Source: Streptomyces calvus | GTDB taxonomy: Bacteria > Actinomycetota > Actinomycetes > Streptomycetales > Streptomycetaceae | Assembly (NCBI RefSeq): GCF_006782915.1 | Contig: NZ_VCNP01000049.1 | Location: 178,626 to 242,625 of the forward strand | Length of the DNA stretch: 64,000 nt | Direction: 5' to 3' | Shown here: positions 41,850-50,349 of the stretch, piece by piece | Numbering within the stretch: position 1 is the stretch's first letter | How the letters are laid out: each line of letters starts with the position of its first letter | The notes under the pieces: generated by a model | The model's input: only the letters and a program-made list of their open reading frames with translations | What the model was told of the DNA's origin: nothing | The model's database searches: none | Made by a program: the position numbers and the translations under genes

Positions 41850-42707
41850 CTACGGCAGGGTCAGGATGTCCGCGCCGGTGTCCGTCACCACCAGCGTGTG
41901 CTCGAACTGGGCCGTCCGCTTGCGGTCCTTCGTCACGACCGTCCAGCCGTCGTCCCACATGTCGTACTCGTGCGTGCCCAGCGTCAGCATCGGCTCGATG
42001 GTGAAGGTCATCCCCGGCTGCATCACCGTCGTCGCGTGCGGGCTGTCGTAGTGCGGGATGATCAGGCCCGAGTGGAAGGAGGAGTTGATGCCGTGACCGG
42101 TGAAGTCACGGACCACTCCGTAGCCGAACCGCTTCGCGTACGACTCGATCACCCGGCCGATGATGTTGATCTGGCGGCCGGGCTTGACCGCCTTGATCGC
42201 GCGGTTGAGCGCCTCGCGGGTCCGCTCGACCAGCAGCCGGCTCTCCTCGTCCACGTCGCCGACCAGGTACGTGGCGTTGTTGTCGCCGTGCACCCCGCCG
42301 ATGTACGCGGTCACGTCCAGGTTGACGATGTCGCCGTCGCGCAGCACCGTCGAGTCGGGGATGCCGTGGCAGATCACCTCGTTGACCGAGGTGCACAGCG
42401 ACTTCGGGAAGCCGCGGTAGCCGAGCGTCGACGGGTAGGCGCCGTGGTCGCACATGTACTCGTGCGCCACCCGGTCCAGCTCGTCCGTCGTCACGCCGGG
42501 CGCGATGAGCTTCGCCGCCTCCTCCATCGCCCGTGCCGCGATCCGGCCGGCGGTCCGCATCGCCTCGATCGTCTCGGGCGTCTGCACCTCCGAACCGGTG
42601 TACGGCGTCGGGGCGGGCTTGCCGACGTACTCGGGACGGCGGATGTTCCCGGGCACGGAGCGGGTGGGGGACAGCTCCCCAGGTACGAGCAGCGACTGGC
42701 CAGACAT
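41850..42707 (-). CDS. map: Type I methionine aminopeptidase
   Basis: A 285-aa enzyme that removes N-terminal Met from nascent proteins. The metal ligands are visible in NLDVTAYIGGVHGD (two Asp), GHGINSSFH (His), HYDSPHATTVMQPGMTFTIEP (Glu) and AQFEHTLVV (second Glu). The N-terminal extension of about 40 residues (LSPTRSVPGNIRRPEYVGKP) is typical of the actinobacterial SH3-binding-like isoform. The start at 42707 (MSGQSLLV) follows the divergent spacer. It is an essential or near-essential housekeeping function; actinomycetes often have a second copy elsewhere. Confidence 0.97.
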   Translation of the reverse strand: MSGQSLLVPGELSPTRSVPGNIRRPEYVGKPAPTPYTGSEVQTPETIEAMRTAGRIAARAMEEAAKLIAPGVTTDELDRVAHEYMCDHGAYPSTLGYRGFPKSLCTSVNEVICHGIPDSTVLRDGDIVNLDVTAYIGGVHGDNNATYLVGDVDEESRLLVERTREALNRAIKAVKPGRQINIIGRVIESYAKRFGYGVVRDFTGHGINSSFHSGLIIPHYDSPHATTVMQPGMTFTIEPMLTLGTHEYDMWDDGWTVVTKDRKRTAQFEHTLVVTDTGADILTLP

Positions 42708-42766
42708 GCCGGCGAGTCTAATTCAGCGGCGACGGGGGACCATCTTCGTGGTGAAAGGAGCCGGTC

Positions 42767-42994
42767 ATGCCCCTGTTCAAGAAGCGGACGGTCGGAAAAC
42801 CGGGCGAGTGGTACTACTGCCTGGAGCACAAGAAGGTCGAGGAGGGCCCTGACTGCCCGGGCAAGGACCGCTTCGGCCCGTACGCCAGCCGCACCGAGGC
42901 CGAGCGCGCCATGGAGACGGCCCGCGACCGCAACCTCCAGTGGGAGAACGACCCCAAGTGGCACGACGCGCCCGCGGCCGACCGCGACGACTGA
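42767..42994 (+). CDS. Small conserved hydrophilic protein
   Basis: A 75-aa protein (MPLFKKRTVGKPGEWYYCLE, EEGPDCPGKDRFGPYASRTE, AERAMETARDRNLQWENDP). AAAGGAG lies 7 nt before the ATG. Two Cys residues and the GPYASRTEAERAM segment, which resembles a SPOR-like repeat, are the main features. It is divergent from map across 59 bp. I recognise it as the kind of short protein widespread in Streptomyces but cannot assign a function. Confidence 0.8.
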   Translation: MPLFKKRTVGKPGEWYYCLEHKKVEEGPDCPGKDRFGPYASRTEAERAMETARDRNLQWENDPKWHDAPAADRDD

Positions 42995-43084
42995 ACCCGC
43001 CGCACGCGCCGCGGCCGAACGCGGTGACCGAGCCGCCGCACGCGTCGCCTGCCGAACGCCACGGACCGACCCCGCCGCCGTCGC

Positions 43085-43690
43085 CTACCAGCGCGCCGGC
43101 GGGGGAGCCGTCAGCAGGTCCGCCAGCCGTGACAGCCGGTCACGGAAGCGGCGCCGGCCCCGGGAGGCCGGCAGGGCGTTCTCCCCGGCCGCCGCGCTGA
43201 CCAGGTGCTGCACGGTGTCCAGGTCCAGCTCGGAGCCGTCCGGCACGGGCAGGACCTCGTGCGCCAGCGCCGGCAGCTCCCCGGTCTCGGGCCCCAGCGA
43301 CAGCAGCGTCGCCCCGGCCCGGCGCGCACCGCAGACCCGTTCCAGGAGCGGGGCGGACGGCTCGCCGGGCGGCGCCACCACCAGCAGCGTCTCGCCCCGC
43401 CGCGCCGCCTCCAGCCGTCCCAGCGCCACCGCCAGGTGCGCCGGATCGGACGGCCGCGCGTCGTGCCGCACCAGCGTGGGCGCCAGCTCGGGCGTGCCCG
43501 ACCAGGCCGCCTCGTCCACCAGGTGCGCCGCCAGGTGCCACGGCTCGTACTCCGGTGTGCCCACGAGCAGCAGCCCGCCGCCGTGCGACACCACCGAGCC
43601 GCGCAGCGTCCCCGCGAACCTCCGGGTGGCGCCCAGCCACTCGGTCCCGGCCAGAACGTCCCGCAGCAACGCCACCCGTACCGCATCCAT
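43085..43690 (-). CDS. Conserved hypothetical protein, SIS-like fold possible
   Basis: A 201-aa protein. Alternating hydrophobic strands and glycine loops (GSVVSHGGGLLLVGTPEYEP, RGETLLVVAPPGEPSAPLLE, AGATLLSLGPETGELPAL) suggest a nucleotide- or sugar-phosphate-binding alpha/beta fold reminiscent of SIS domains. The C-terminus is basic (RGRRRFRDRLSRL). The start at 43690 (MDAVRVALLRDVL) is the Met nearest the ordered region. It is divergent from the F420 oxidoreductase gene. The function is unknown. Confidence 0.75.
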   Translation of the reverse strand: MDAVRVALLRDVLAGTEWLGATRRFAGTLRGSVVSHGGGLLLVGTPEYEPWHLAAHLVDEAAWSGTPELAPTLVRHDARPSDPAHLAVALGRLEAARRGETLLVVAPPGEPSAPLLERVCGARRAGATLLSLGPETGELPALAHEVLPVPDGSELDLDTVQHLVSAAAGENALPASRGRRRFRDRLSRLADLLTAPPPARW

Positions 43691-43819
43691 ACGGCCGCAT
43701 CCTGCCCCCAACCTCCCGTCCACGTCCCCGTGTTCGAACCGGATTCGCCCGACCCGGGGACGCCGCGGGCGCCGCCGTGACGGGGCTCACGCGCACCGGG
43801 AGCGGCGCCGCCACGGACG

Positions 43820-43825
43820 TAGAGT
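43820..43825 (+). promoter_or_regulatory. Possible -10 element of a leaderless transcript
   Basis: TAGAGT ends 6 bp before the ATG of the F420 oxidoreductase gene, which has no ribosome binding site. The spacing is that of Streptomyces leaderless mRNAs, in which transcription starts at the A of ATG. Confidence 0.5.
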
Positions 43826-43831
43826 CGGCCC

Positions 43832-44545
43832 ATGACCTCTACCGACAGTGCACAGCAGCCCGCGAAGGCCCCCGCCAAGGACCCCTGGGACCTGCCCGAC
43901 GTCTCCGGGCTGGTCGTCGGCGTGCTCGGCGGCACCGGACCGCAGGGCAAGGGCCTCGCGTACCGGCTCGCCAAGGCCGGCCAGAAGGTGATCATCGGCT
44001 CCCGCGCGGCCGAACGCGCACGGGCCGCCGCGGAGGAACTCGGGTACGGCGTCGAGGGCGCCGACAACGCCGAGACGGCCCGGCGCAGCGACATCGTCAT
44101 CGTCGCCGTGCCCTGGGACGGCCACGGCGCGACCCTGGAGTCCCTGCGCGCGGAACTGGCCGGCAAGCTCGTCGTCGACTGCGTCAACCCGCTCGGCTTC
44201 GACAAGCAGGGCGCCTACGCGCTCAAGCCGGAGGAGGGCAGCGCCGCCCAGCAGGCCGCCGCGCTGCTGCCGGACTCCCGGGTCACCGCCGCCTTCCACC
44301 ACCTGTCGGCCGTCCTGCTGCAGGACCCGGAGATCGACGAGATCGACACCGATGTGATGGTGCTCGGCGAGGCCCGTGCCGACGTCGAGATCGTGCAGGC
44401 CCTGGCCGGCCGCATTCCGGGCATGCGGGGCATCTTCGCCGGGCGGCTGCGCAACGCCCACCAGGTGGAGTCGCTGGTCGCCAACCTGATCTCGGTCAAC
44501 CGCCGCTACAAGGCGCACGCGGGACTCCGCGTCACGGACGTATGA
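43832..44545 (+). CDS. npdG: F420H2:NADP+ oxidoreductase
   Basis: A 237-aa enzyme exchanging hydride between coenzyme F420 and NADP. The Rossmann motif is GVLGGTGPQGKGLAYR, followed by IIGSRAAERA (NADP phosphate site) and VAVPWDGHGATL; FHHLSAVLL and NAHQVESLVANLISVN complete the family pattern. The N-terminal 25 residues are a Pro/Lys-rich tail. No RBS precedes the ATG and a -10-like hexamer sits right upstream, so it is probably leaderless. It supplies or uses reduced F420 in general redox metabolism. Confidence 0.92.
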   Translation: MTSTDSAQQPAKAPAKDPWDLPDVSGLVVGVLGGTGPQGKGLAYRLAKAGQKVIIGSRAAERARAAAEELGYGVEGADNAETARRSDIVIVAVPWDGHGATLESLRAELAGKLVVDCVNPLGFDKQGAYALKPEEGSAAQQAAALLPDSRVTAAFHHLSAVLLQDPEIDEIDTDVMVLGEARADVEIVQALAGRIPGMRGIFAGRLRNAHQVESLVANLISVNRRYKAHAGLRVTDV

Positions 44546-44600
44546 GGCGATGGGGGACACTGGACGGCGTAGCAGTGTCCCCCGACAGGAGCCAGCAGCC

Positions 44601-44792
44601 ATGCCCCGCCTCGCCCTCTACGCCCTCGCGGTCTGCGTCCTCGCCGTCGCCGCGGCCGTCGTCTCCTTCGTGCGGGGCAGCGTGTTCATCGGCATCGTCT
44701 GGGTGCTGCTGGTGGGCCTGTCGTCCAACATGACCTGGTACTACCTGCGGCGGGGCCGGAACCGGGCGAGCGACGGCTCCGTCACGGGCTGA
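44601..44792 (+). CDS. Small two-span membrane protein
   Basis: A 63-aa protein with two hydrophobic segments (LALYALAVCVLAVAAAVVSF and GIVWVLLVGLSSNMTWYYL) joined by a short loop and ending in a basic tail (RRGRNRAS). CAGGAGC lies before ATG 44601. It follows the F420 oxidoreductase by 55 bp on the same strand. The function is unknown. Confidence 0.8.
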   Translation: MPRLALYALAVCVLAVAAAVVSFVRGSVFIGIVWVLLVGLSSNMTWYYLRRGRNRASDGSVTG

Positions 44793-44822
44793 CGCTCGCC
44801 AGGGGCCGACGCCCGCGTCGCG

Positions 44823-45623
44823 TCAGCCGGCGACCGCGCAGATGCCGTTCTCGCCCCGCCAGAAGCGGAACAGTTCGTATCCGCAGTACGTGTCGAACTC
44901 GTGGATGCCCAGCGCCCCCAGCAGTCCGTCCACGGCGTCGAAGAACACGCCGTTCACCGCCGGCACCCACAGCAGCGCGAACACGAACAGCAGCCCGAAC
45001 GGCGCGAACGGCTCCACCTGCCGGCGCACGCTGTACGACAGCCACGGCTCGATCACGCCGTAGCCGTCGAGGCCCGGCACCGGCAGGAAGTTCAGGATCG
45101 CCGCCGTCACCTGGAGCAGCGCGAGGAAGGCCAGCGCGAACCGGAAGTCGGCCGGTACACCGTCCAGCGCGTCCAGCCAGAACGGCGCCGTGCACACCAC
45201 CGCGAACAGGACGTTCGTCAGCGGACCCGCCGCGGAGATCAGGCTGTGCCGCCAGCGGCCGCGGATCCGGCCCCGCTCGATGAAGACGGCGCCGCCGGGA
45301 AGACCGATCCCGCCCATGATCACGAACAGCACCGGCAGCACGATGCTCAGCAGCGCGTGCGTGTACTTCATCGGGTTCAGCGTGAGATAGCCCTTCGCAC
45401 CGACCGAGATGTCGCCGCTGTGCAGCGCGGTGCGCGCGTGCGCGTACTCGTGCAGGCACAGGGAGACGATCCAGGCGGCCGTCACGAACAGGAACACGGC
45501 GACCCCGGGTTGCGCGGCGAACCCGGTCCAGGTGGCCCACCCGGTGACCGCCGTGACGGCCAGTATCCCGAGGAAGACGGGGCTGATCCGCCGGTCGCTG
45601 TGACGGGTGGTGGCGGTGGTCAT
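44823..45623 (-). CDS. Site-2 protease family (M50) membrane metallopeptidase
   Basis: A 266-aa polytopic protein with the zinc-binding HExxH motif as HEYAHA in the second or third membrane helix, and the third ligand motif as FLPVPGLDGYG, the M50 N-P-x-D-G equivalent. About six TM segments are present, and no PDZ domain, so it is a minimal rhomboid-like S2P. The start at 45623 (MTTATTRHSD) gives a cytoplasmic N-terminus. It probably cleaves a transmembrane regulator within the bilayer; its substrate is unknown. Confidence 0.9.
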   Translation of the reverse strand: MTTATTRHSDRRISPVFLGILAVTAVTGWATWTGFAAQPGVAVFLFVTAAWIVSLCLHEYAHARTALHSGDISVGAKGYLTLNPMKYTHALLSIVLPVLFVIMGGIGLPGGAVFIERGRIRGRWRHSLISAAGPLTNVLFAVVCTAPFWLDALDGVPADFRFALAFLALLQVTAAILNFLPVPGLDGYGVIEPWLSYSVRRQVEPFAPFGLLFVFALLWVPAVNGVFFDAVDGLLGALGIHEFDTYCGYELFRFWRGENGICAVAG

Positions 45624-46012
45624 GGGACTCCCTGAACGGTCGGGCGCGCGGGGGGACCCGCGGGGGACTGCCCGACGGTACCGGGCGCACCAGGAAAACG
45701 TCTCGCGCGGTGGGCCGGTTCCGGTGCAGGGTGGGACGGCCCGCACCGGGCACCGGGCCCTCTCCGGGTACCGGGCAGGCGCCAGGCACCGGGCACCGGA
45801 CCCGCACCGAGCGCCGGGCAGGCACCAGGCGCCAGGCGCCGGGCATTAGGCACCGGACCCGCACCGCACGCCGTCGGCACCCGTCGTACGGACACCGCGC
45901 CGCGCCGTCGGCACCCGTCGTACGGACACCGCGCCGCGCCGCCGGAACCGTCGTACGGACACCGCGCCGCGCCGCCCGAACCCGGTGACCCCGCGGACCG
46001 CCACCGGAGAGA
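45624..46012. other. 389-bp divergent spacer with short tandem repeats
   Basis: No gene is supported. The left and middle parts are built from degenerate CACCGGGCACCGGRCC-like units. From 45872 to about 45975, three copies of a 33-34 bp unit follow (CGTCGTACGGACACCGCGCC at 45882, 45916 and 45949). The array ends about 37 bp before the ATG of the AfsR-like gene, so it covers its promoter zone. Confidence 0.75.
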
Positions 46013-49000
46013 ATGGATGCCGTGCGCTACCGCATCCTCGGCACCACCCAGGCACTCCGCCCCGACGGCACCGTCGTCCCGGTCGGCGGGGCACGGCTGC
46101 GTGCGCTGCTGACCGTGCTCGCCCTGCGCGCCGGACGCACCGTGCCCGCGGGGCTGCTCGTCGACGAGGTGTGGGACGGCGACCCGCCCGCCGACGCGAC
46201 CGGCGCGCTCCAGGCCCTCGTCGGACGGCTGCGCCGGGTGCTCGGCGCGGACGCGGTCGCCTCCGCCGACGGCGGCTACCGGCTCGCCGCCGCACCCGAC
46301 GACGTCGACCTGCACCGCTTCGAGCGGCTGGCCGGCGAGGGCCTGCGCGCCCTGACCGACGGCGACGCCGAGAAGGCGGCCGCCGTCCTGGACGACGCCC
46401 TCGCCCTGTGGCGCGGCCCCGCCCTGGCCGGACTGCCCGACCGCACCGCCGAGGCGGCCCGCCTGGAGACCCGGCACCTGGACGTGGTGCGCGCCCGGCA
46501 CGCCGCCGCCCTCGCCCTCGGCGACGCCGAGCAGTGCCTGCCCGACCTGACGGCCCTCTGCGACAGCCACCCCCTCGACGAGCCCCTCCAGGCCCTGCGG
46601 CTGCGCGCCCTGCACGACACCGGCCGCACCGCCGAGGCGCTCGCCGCCTACGAGGACGTACGACGCCTGCTCGCGGACCGTCTCGGCTCCGACCCGGGCC
46701 CCGAACTGCGCGCCCTGCACGCCCGGTTGCTGCACCGGTCCGCGGCCCCCGCCGCCCCCGGACCCTCCCCGGCCGCCACCCGGCCCGGCAACCTGCGGGC
46801 CCGGCTGACCTCGTTCGTCGGCCGGGAAGCGGACATCGAGACCATCCGCGCGGACCTCGCCGCCGCCCGGCTGGTCACCCTGCTCGGGCCCGGCGGGGCC
46901 GGCAAGACCCGGCTGTCGCAGGAGGCCGCCGAGACCGTACGGCAGAGCATCCCGGACGGTGTGTGGCTCGCCGAACTCGCCCCGGTCGACGACCCCGAGG
47001 CCGTCCCCGAGGCCGTCCTCACCGCCGTCGGCGCCCGCGAGACCGTGCTGTACGGCGCCGGCGCCGAAAGCATGCGGGCCGTCGCCGACCGGCCCGCCGA
47101 CCCCGTGGAACGGCTCGCCGAACACTTCGCCCGACGCCGCGTACTGCTGATCCTGGACAACTGCGAGCACGTGGTCGACGCCGCCGCCCGGCTCGTGGAG
47201 ACGCTGCTGCAGCGCTGCCCCGGCCTCACCGTCCTCGCCACCAGCCGCGAACCCCTCGGCGTGCGCGGGGAGACGCTGCGCCCGGTGGAACCGCTGCCCG
47301 AGCCCGTCGCCCTGCGGCTGCTCGCCGACCGCGGGGCCGCCGCCCGGCCCGGCTTCCGCACCGACGACGACCCCGACGCCTGCGCCGAGATCTGCCGCCG
47401 CCTCGACGGACTGCCGCTCGCCATCGAACTCGCCGCCGCCCGGCTGCGGATGCTCACCCCGCGCCAGATCGCCGACCGGCTGGACGACCGTTTCCGCCTG
47501 CTCACCTCCGGCAGCCGCACCGTCCGCCCCCGCCAGCAGACCCTGCGCGCCGTGGTCGACTGGTCCTGGGAACTCCTCGACGCCGACGAACGCGACGTCC
47601 TCGGGCGGCTGTCGGTGTTCGCCGGCGGCTGCGACCTCGCCGCGGCCGAGGTGGTGTGCGGGCCCGCCGCGCTCGACGCGCTCGGCTCCCTGGTGGACAA
47701 GTCCCTCGTGGTGGCCGCGCCTTCCGGCGACGGCGGAATGCGCTACCGGCTGCTGGAGACCGTCGCCGAGTACGCGCGCGAACGCCTCCAGGAGGCCGGC
47801 GCCCGCGCCGAGACCGAACGCGCCCACCTCACGTACTACCGCGAACTCGCTCGCACCACCGACCCGTTGCTGCGCGGCCCGGACCAACTCGCCGCCATGG
47901 ACCGGCTGGAGCGGGAGTACGAGAACCTGCGCACGGCCCTGCGGCACGCCCTCACCCTGCGCGACGAGCAGGAGGCGCTGTGCCTCACCCTGTCGCTCGC
48001 CTGGTTCTGGCAGATGCGCGACCTGCGGGTCGAGGCCCGCAACTGGTGCGTGGAGGTGATGGCCCTCGGCCCCGACCCGTTCACCGAACCGGTCCGGCCG
48101 GCCGTCCCGCTGTGGCAGCGCTGCACCGACACACCGCCGCCGATGACCGGCGAGGTCCTCGCCGAGGCCTGGCGCGGCGTGCACCTGGCCCACATGGCCT
48201 GCATGGACACCGAACTGGACGACTGGCAGACCCCGCAGGCGCAGCGCAAACTCCGCCTCATCGCGGCGACGTACGAACCCGGCATGCCGCAGACCTGCCG
48301 CTCGCCCGGCATGCTGTGGACCTTCGCCGTGATGCTGACCGGCGACATGGACCGGCTGTACGAGGTCGTCGACGCCGCCGTCCGCACCTGCCGGGAGACA
48401 CCCGGCTACGACTGGGAGCTCGCCGCCAACCTCCAGCTGCGCGCCAACCTGCTGGCCAACCGCAGCGACTGGGTCGGCGACGCGCGGCGCGACGCCGACG
48501 AGTCCCTGGAGACCTACCGCCGCCTCGGCGACGCCTGGGGCACCGCGGAGGCCCTCTCGTCGCGCGCCGAGGCCCGCGAGCGCGGTGGCGACTACGAGGC
48601 CGCCGCCGCGGACTACGAGGCGGCCATCGAACACGCCGAACGCCTCGGCGCCCGGTCCCAGAAAGCCGTCCTCATGGCCCGTCTGGGCAGCACGCTGCTG
48701 GAGGCCGGCGACGAGGAGCGCGGCGAGCGGCTGCTGCGCGCGGTCGTCGACGCCGCGCCCGGCGGCCACAACGATGCCCTGCCCGCCGCCCGGTTGTTCC
48801 TCGCCGGCTGGCTCGGCACGATCGGGCGCACCGGCGAGGCGCGCGAGCAGCTGCGGCTGCTGCGCGAGGAGTTCCGCATCGCGCACTACGTCGTCTTCGA
48901 CGCGTTCATCCTCGGCGCCGAGGCCTGGCTCGACGTGGTCGAAGGGCACGAGGAGCGGGCCCTGGCCACCATCCGCAAGGCGCTCCACCGGGCCGGCGAC

Positions 49001-49285
49001 CCGCTGTCGTCCGCCATCGCGCCCCACATGCGGTCGGCGTTCGCCGCCATCGGCGCGGCCGCGCTCGCCGGGCTCGACGGCGGCCGCCGCGCCCGGGACG
49101 CGGCCCGCTGCCTCGGCGCCGCCGACAGCTGGCTGCCGCCCGGCCATGTGAGGGGCCGCATGGAGAGCACGGTCCACGAGCACGTCGAGGGGCGTATCCG
49201 CGCGGTCCTCGACGACGCGGCCTATGCGAGCGCCTACGCGGAGGGCGAGGACCTCACCCCCGGTGAGGCCCTAGCCCTACTGTGA
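46013..49285 (+). CDS. AfsR/SARP-type regulator with BTAD, NB-ARC and TPR domains
   Basis: A 1090-aa regulator. Residues 1-95 form an OmpR-like winged-helix DNA-binding domain (GARLRALLTVLALRAGRTVP, LVDEVWDGDPP), followed by the BTAD domain to about 245 (LDDALALWRGPALAGLPD, LYDRLGSDPGPEL-like end). An NB-ARC ATPase follows, with Walker A GPGGAGKTRLS (about 290), Walker B LLILDNCEHV (about 382) and GLPLAIELAAARL. The C-terminal 450 residues are helical TPR-like repeats. The ATG at 46013 has CGGAGAG upstream. Such proteins act as large activators of secondary metabolism; the target is unknown. Confidence 0.95.
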   Translation: MDAVRYRILGTTQALRPDGTVVPVGGARLRALLTVLALRAGRTVPAGLLVDEVWDGDPPADATGALQALVGRLRRVLGADAVASADGGYRLAAAPDDVDLHRFERLAGEGLRALTDGDAEKAAAVLDDALALWRGPALAGLPDRTAEAARLETRHLDVVRARHAAALALGDAEQCLPDLTALCDSHPLDEPLQALRLRALHDTGRTAEALAAYEDVRRLLADRLGSDPGPELRALHARLLHRSAAPAAPGPSPAATRPGNLRARLTSFVGREADIETIRADLAAARLVTLLGPGGAGKTRLSQEAAETVRQSIPDGVWLAELAPVDDPEAVPEAVLTAVGARETVLYGAGAESMRAVADRPADPVERLAEHFARRRVLLILDNCEHVVDAAARLVETLLQRCPGLTVLATSREPLGVRGETLRPVEPLPEPVALRLLADRGAAARPGFRTDDDPDACAEICRRLDGLPLAIELAAARLRMLTPRQIADRLDDRFRLLTSGSRTVRPRQQTLRAVVDWSWELLDADERDVLGRLSVFAGGCDLAAAEVVCGPAALDALGSLVDKSLVVAAPSGDGGMRYRLLETVAEYARERLQEAGARAETERAHLTYYRELARTTDPLLRGPDQLAAMDRLEREYENLRTALRHALTLRDEQEALCLTLSLAWFWQMRDLRVEARNWCVEVMALGPDPFTEPVRPAVPLWQRCTDTPPPMTGEVLAEAWRGVHLAHMACMDTELDDWQTPQAQRKLRLIAATYEPGMPQTCRSPGMLWTFAVMLTGDMDRLYEVVDAAVRTCRETPGYDWELAANLQLRANLLANRSDWVGDARRDADESLETYRRLGDAWGTAEALSSRAEARERGGDYEAAAADYEAAIEHAERLGARSQKAVLMARLGSTLLEAGDEERGERLLRAVVDAAPGGHNDALPAARLFLAGWLGTIGRTGEAREQLRLLREEFRIAHYVVFDAFILGAEAWLDVVEGHEERALATIRKALHRAGDPLSSAIAPHMRSAFAAIGAAALAGLDGGRRARDAARCLGAADSWLPPGHVRGRMESTVHEHVEGRIRAVLDDAAYASAYAEGEDLTPGEALALL

Positions 49286-49367
49286 CCCTCTGCTACCACA
49301 TGTGACCGTCTGTGGCCCTTTGTGGCCGCTGCGACCGCTGCGACCCGTTGTGACCCACCCGCCCTGA

Positions 49368-49549
49368 CCGGCCGCGTCCCGGTGCGGAAGCCGGTCGGCC
49401 TTTGGTGCGGCAACCGGTCGGGTCGTGGTGCGGAAGCCGGTCGGCCTTTGGTGGGGCAACCGGTCGGCTCGTGGTGGGGAAGCCGGTCGGCCTTGGTGCG
49501 GCAACCGGTCGGCTCCCGGTGCGGAACCGGTCAGCTCTTGGTGCGGAAC
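49368..49549 (-). repeat. 22-23 bp tandem repeat (eight copies) grown from the end of the ABC permease gene
   Basis: On the minus strand, the last codons and stop of the permease (TTCCGCACCAAGAGCTGACC) are followed by seven further diverged copies of the same 22-23 bp unit, for example TTCCGCACCGGGAGCCGACC and TTGCCGCACCAAAGGCCGAC. The array runs to about 49368, and two sub-types (TTCC and TTGC) alternate, giving a 45-46 bp higher-order period. Confidence 0.9.
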
Positions 49550-50349
49550 TTGTGGATGGCGACCGGGGCCATCACCGCCGTCAGCCCCACCGACCAGGCC
49601 AGCGTCATCCACAGGTCCTGGGCGACCGGGCCGCCCACCATCAGTCCGCGCGCGGCGTCCGCCAGCGCGGACAGCGGGTTGTACGCGGTGAACGCCTCCA
49701 GCCAGCCCGGCATCGACTGCGTCGGCGCGAAGATCGACGAGCCGAACTGCAGCGGCATCAGCACCAGGAAGCCCATCGCCTGCACCGACTGCGCGTTCTT
49801 CATCACCACACCCAGGGTGAGGAAGATCCACATCAGTGCCGAGCCGAACACCGCGGACAGCCCGACCGCGGCGAACAGCCCCGGCCAGTTGGTGATGTCG
49901 AAGCCGACGAGCACGCCGACGACGAGCAGGATCGCCGTGGCGATCAGCATCCGCACCATCTCGACCGAGATCTTCGCGAACAGCACCGAACCCCGCCCGA
50001 TCGGCAGCGACCGGAAACGGTCCATCACCCCGGTGTTGAAGTCCTGGTTGAACCCGGTGCCCACCCCCTGGGCCATGTTCATGCCCATCATGGCCATCAG
50101 TCCGGGCACGATGTACTGCACGTACGCCTCCTGCCCGCCGCCGAGCGACTGCCCGATCGAGCCGCCGAAGACGTACACGAACAGCAGCGTGAAGACGATC
50201 GGGAACAGCACGGCGTCGAACATCGACTCCGGGTCCTGCCGGATCCACAGCAGATTGCGGCGGATCAGCGCGCCGGTGTGACGCAGGTGGCCGCGCAGCG
50301 TGATCCGCGCGTCCGCGCGCGGACCGGCGTCCAGGGTCGTGGCACTCAT
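49531..50349 (-). CDS. ABC-2 type drug exporter permease
   Basis: A 272-aa DrrB-like permease with about six membrane segments. It has the cytoplasmic motif GVMDRFRSLPIGRGSVL, MKNAQSVQAMGFLVLMPLQF and APTQSMPGWLEAFTAYNPLS. It starts at 50349, overlapping the ATPase stop (ATGA). The last codons HKFRTKS are the seed of the 22-23 bp repeat array that continues past its stop. It forms an efflux pump with the preceding ATPase gene. The substrate is unknown; nearby genes give no biosynthetic context. Confidence 0.93.
   Translation of the reverse strand: MSATTLDAGPRADARITLRGHLRHTGALIRRNLLWIRQDPESMFDAVLFPIVFTLLFVYVFGGSIGQSLGGGQEAYVQYIVPGLMAMMGMNMAQGVGTGFNQDFNTGVMDRFRSLPIGRGSVLFAKISVEMVRMLIATAILLVVGVLVGFDITNWPGLFAAVGLSAVFGSALMWIFLTLGVVMKNAQSVQAMGFLVLMPLQFGSSIFAPTQSMPGWLEAFTAYNPLSALADAARGLMVGGPVAQDLWMTLAWSVGLTAVMAPVAIHKFRTKS

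Noticed and set aside
45620..49183. A 1187-codon minus-strand open frame opposite the AfsR-like gene
   Set aside because: It mirrors the codon bias of the real gene on the other strand, has no domain, and is Gly/Val/Gln-rich shadow sequence.
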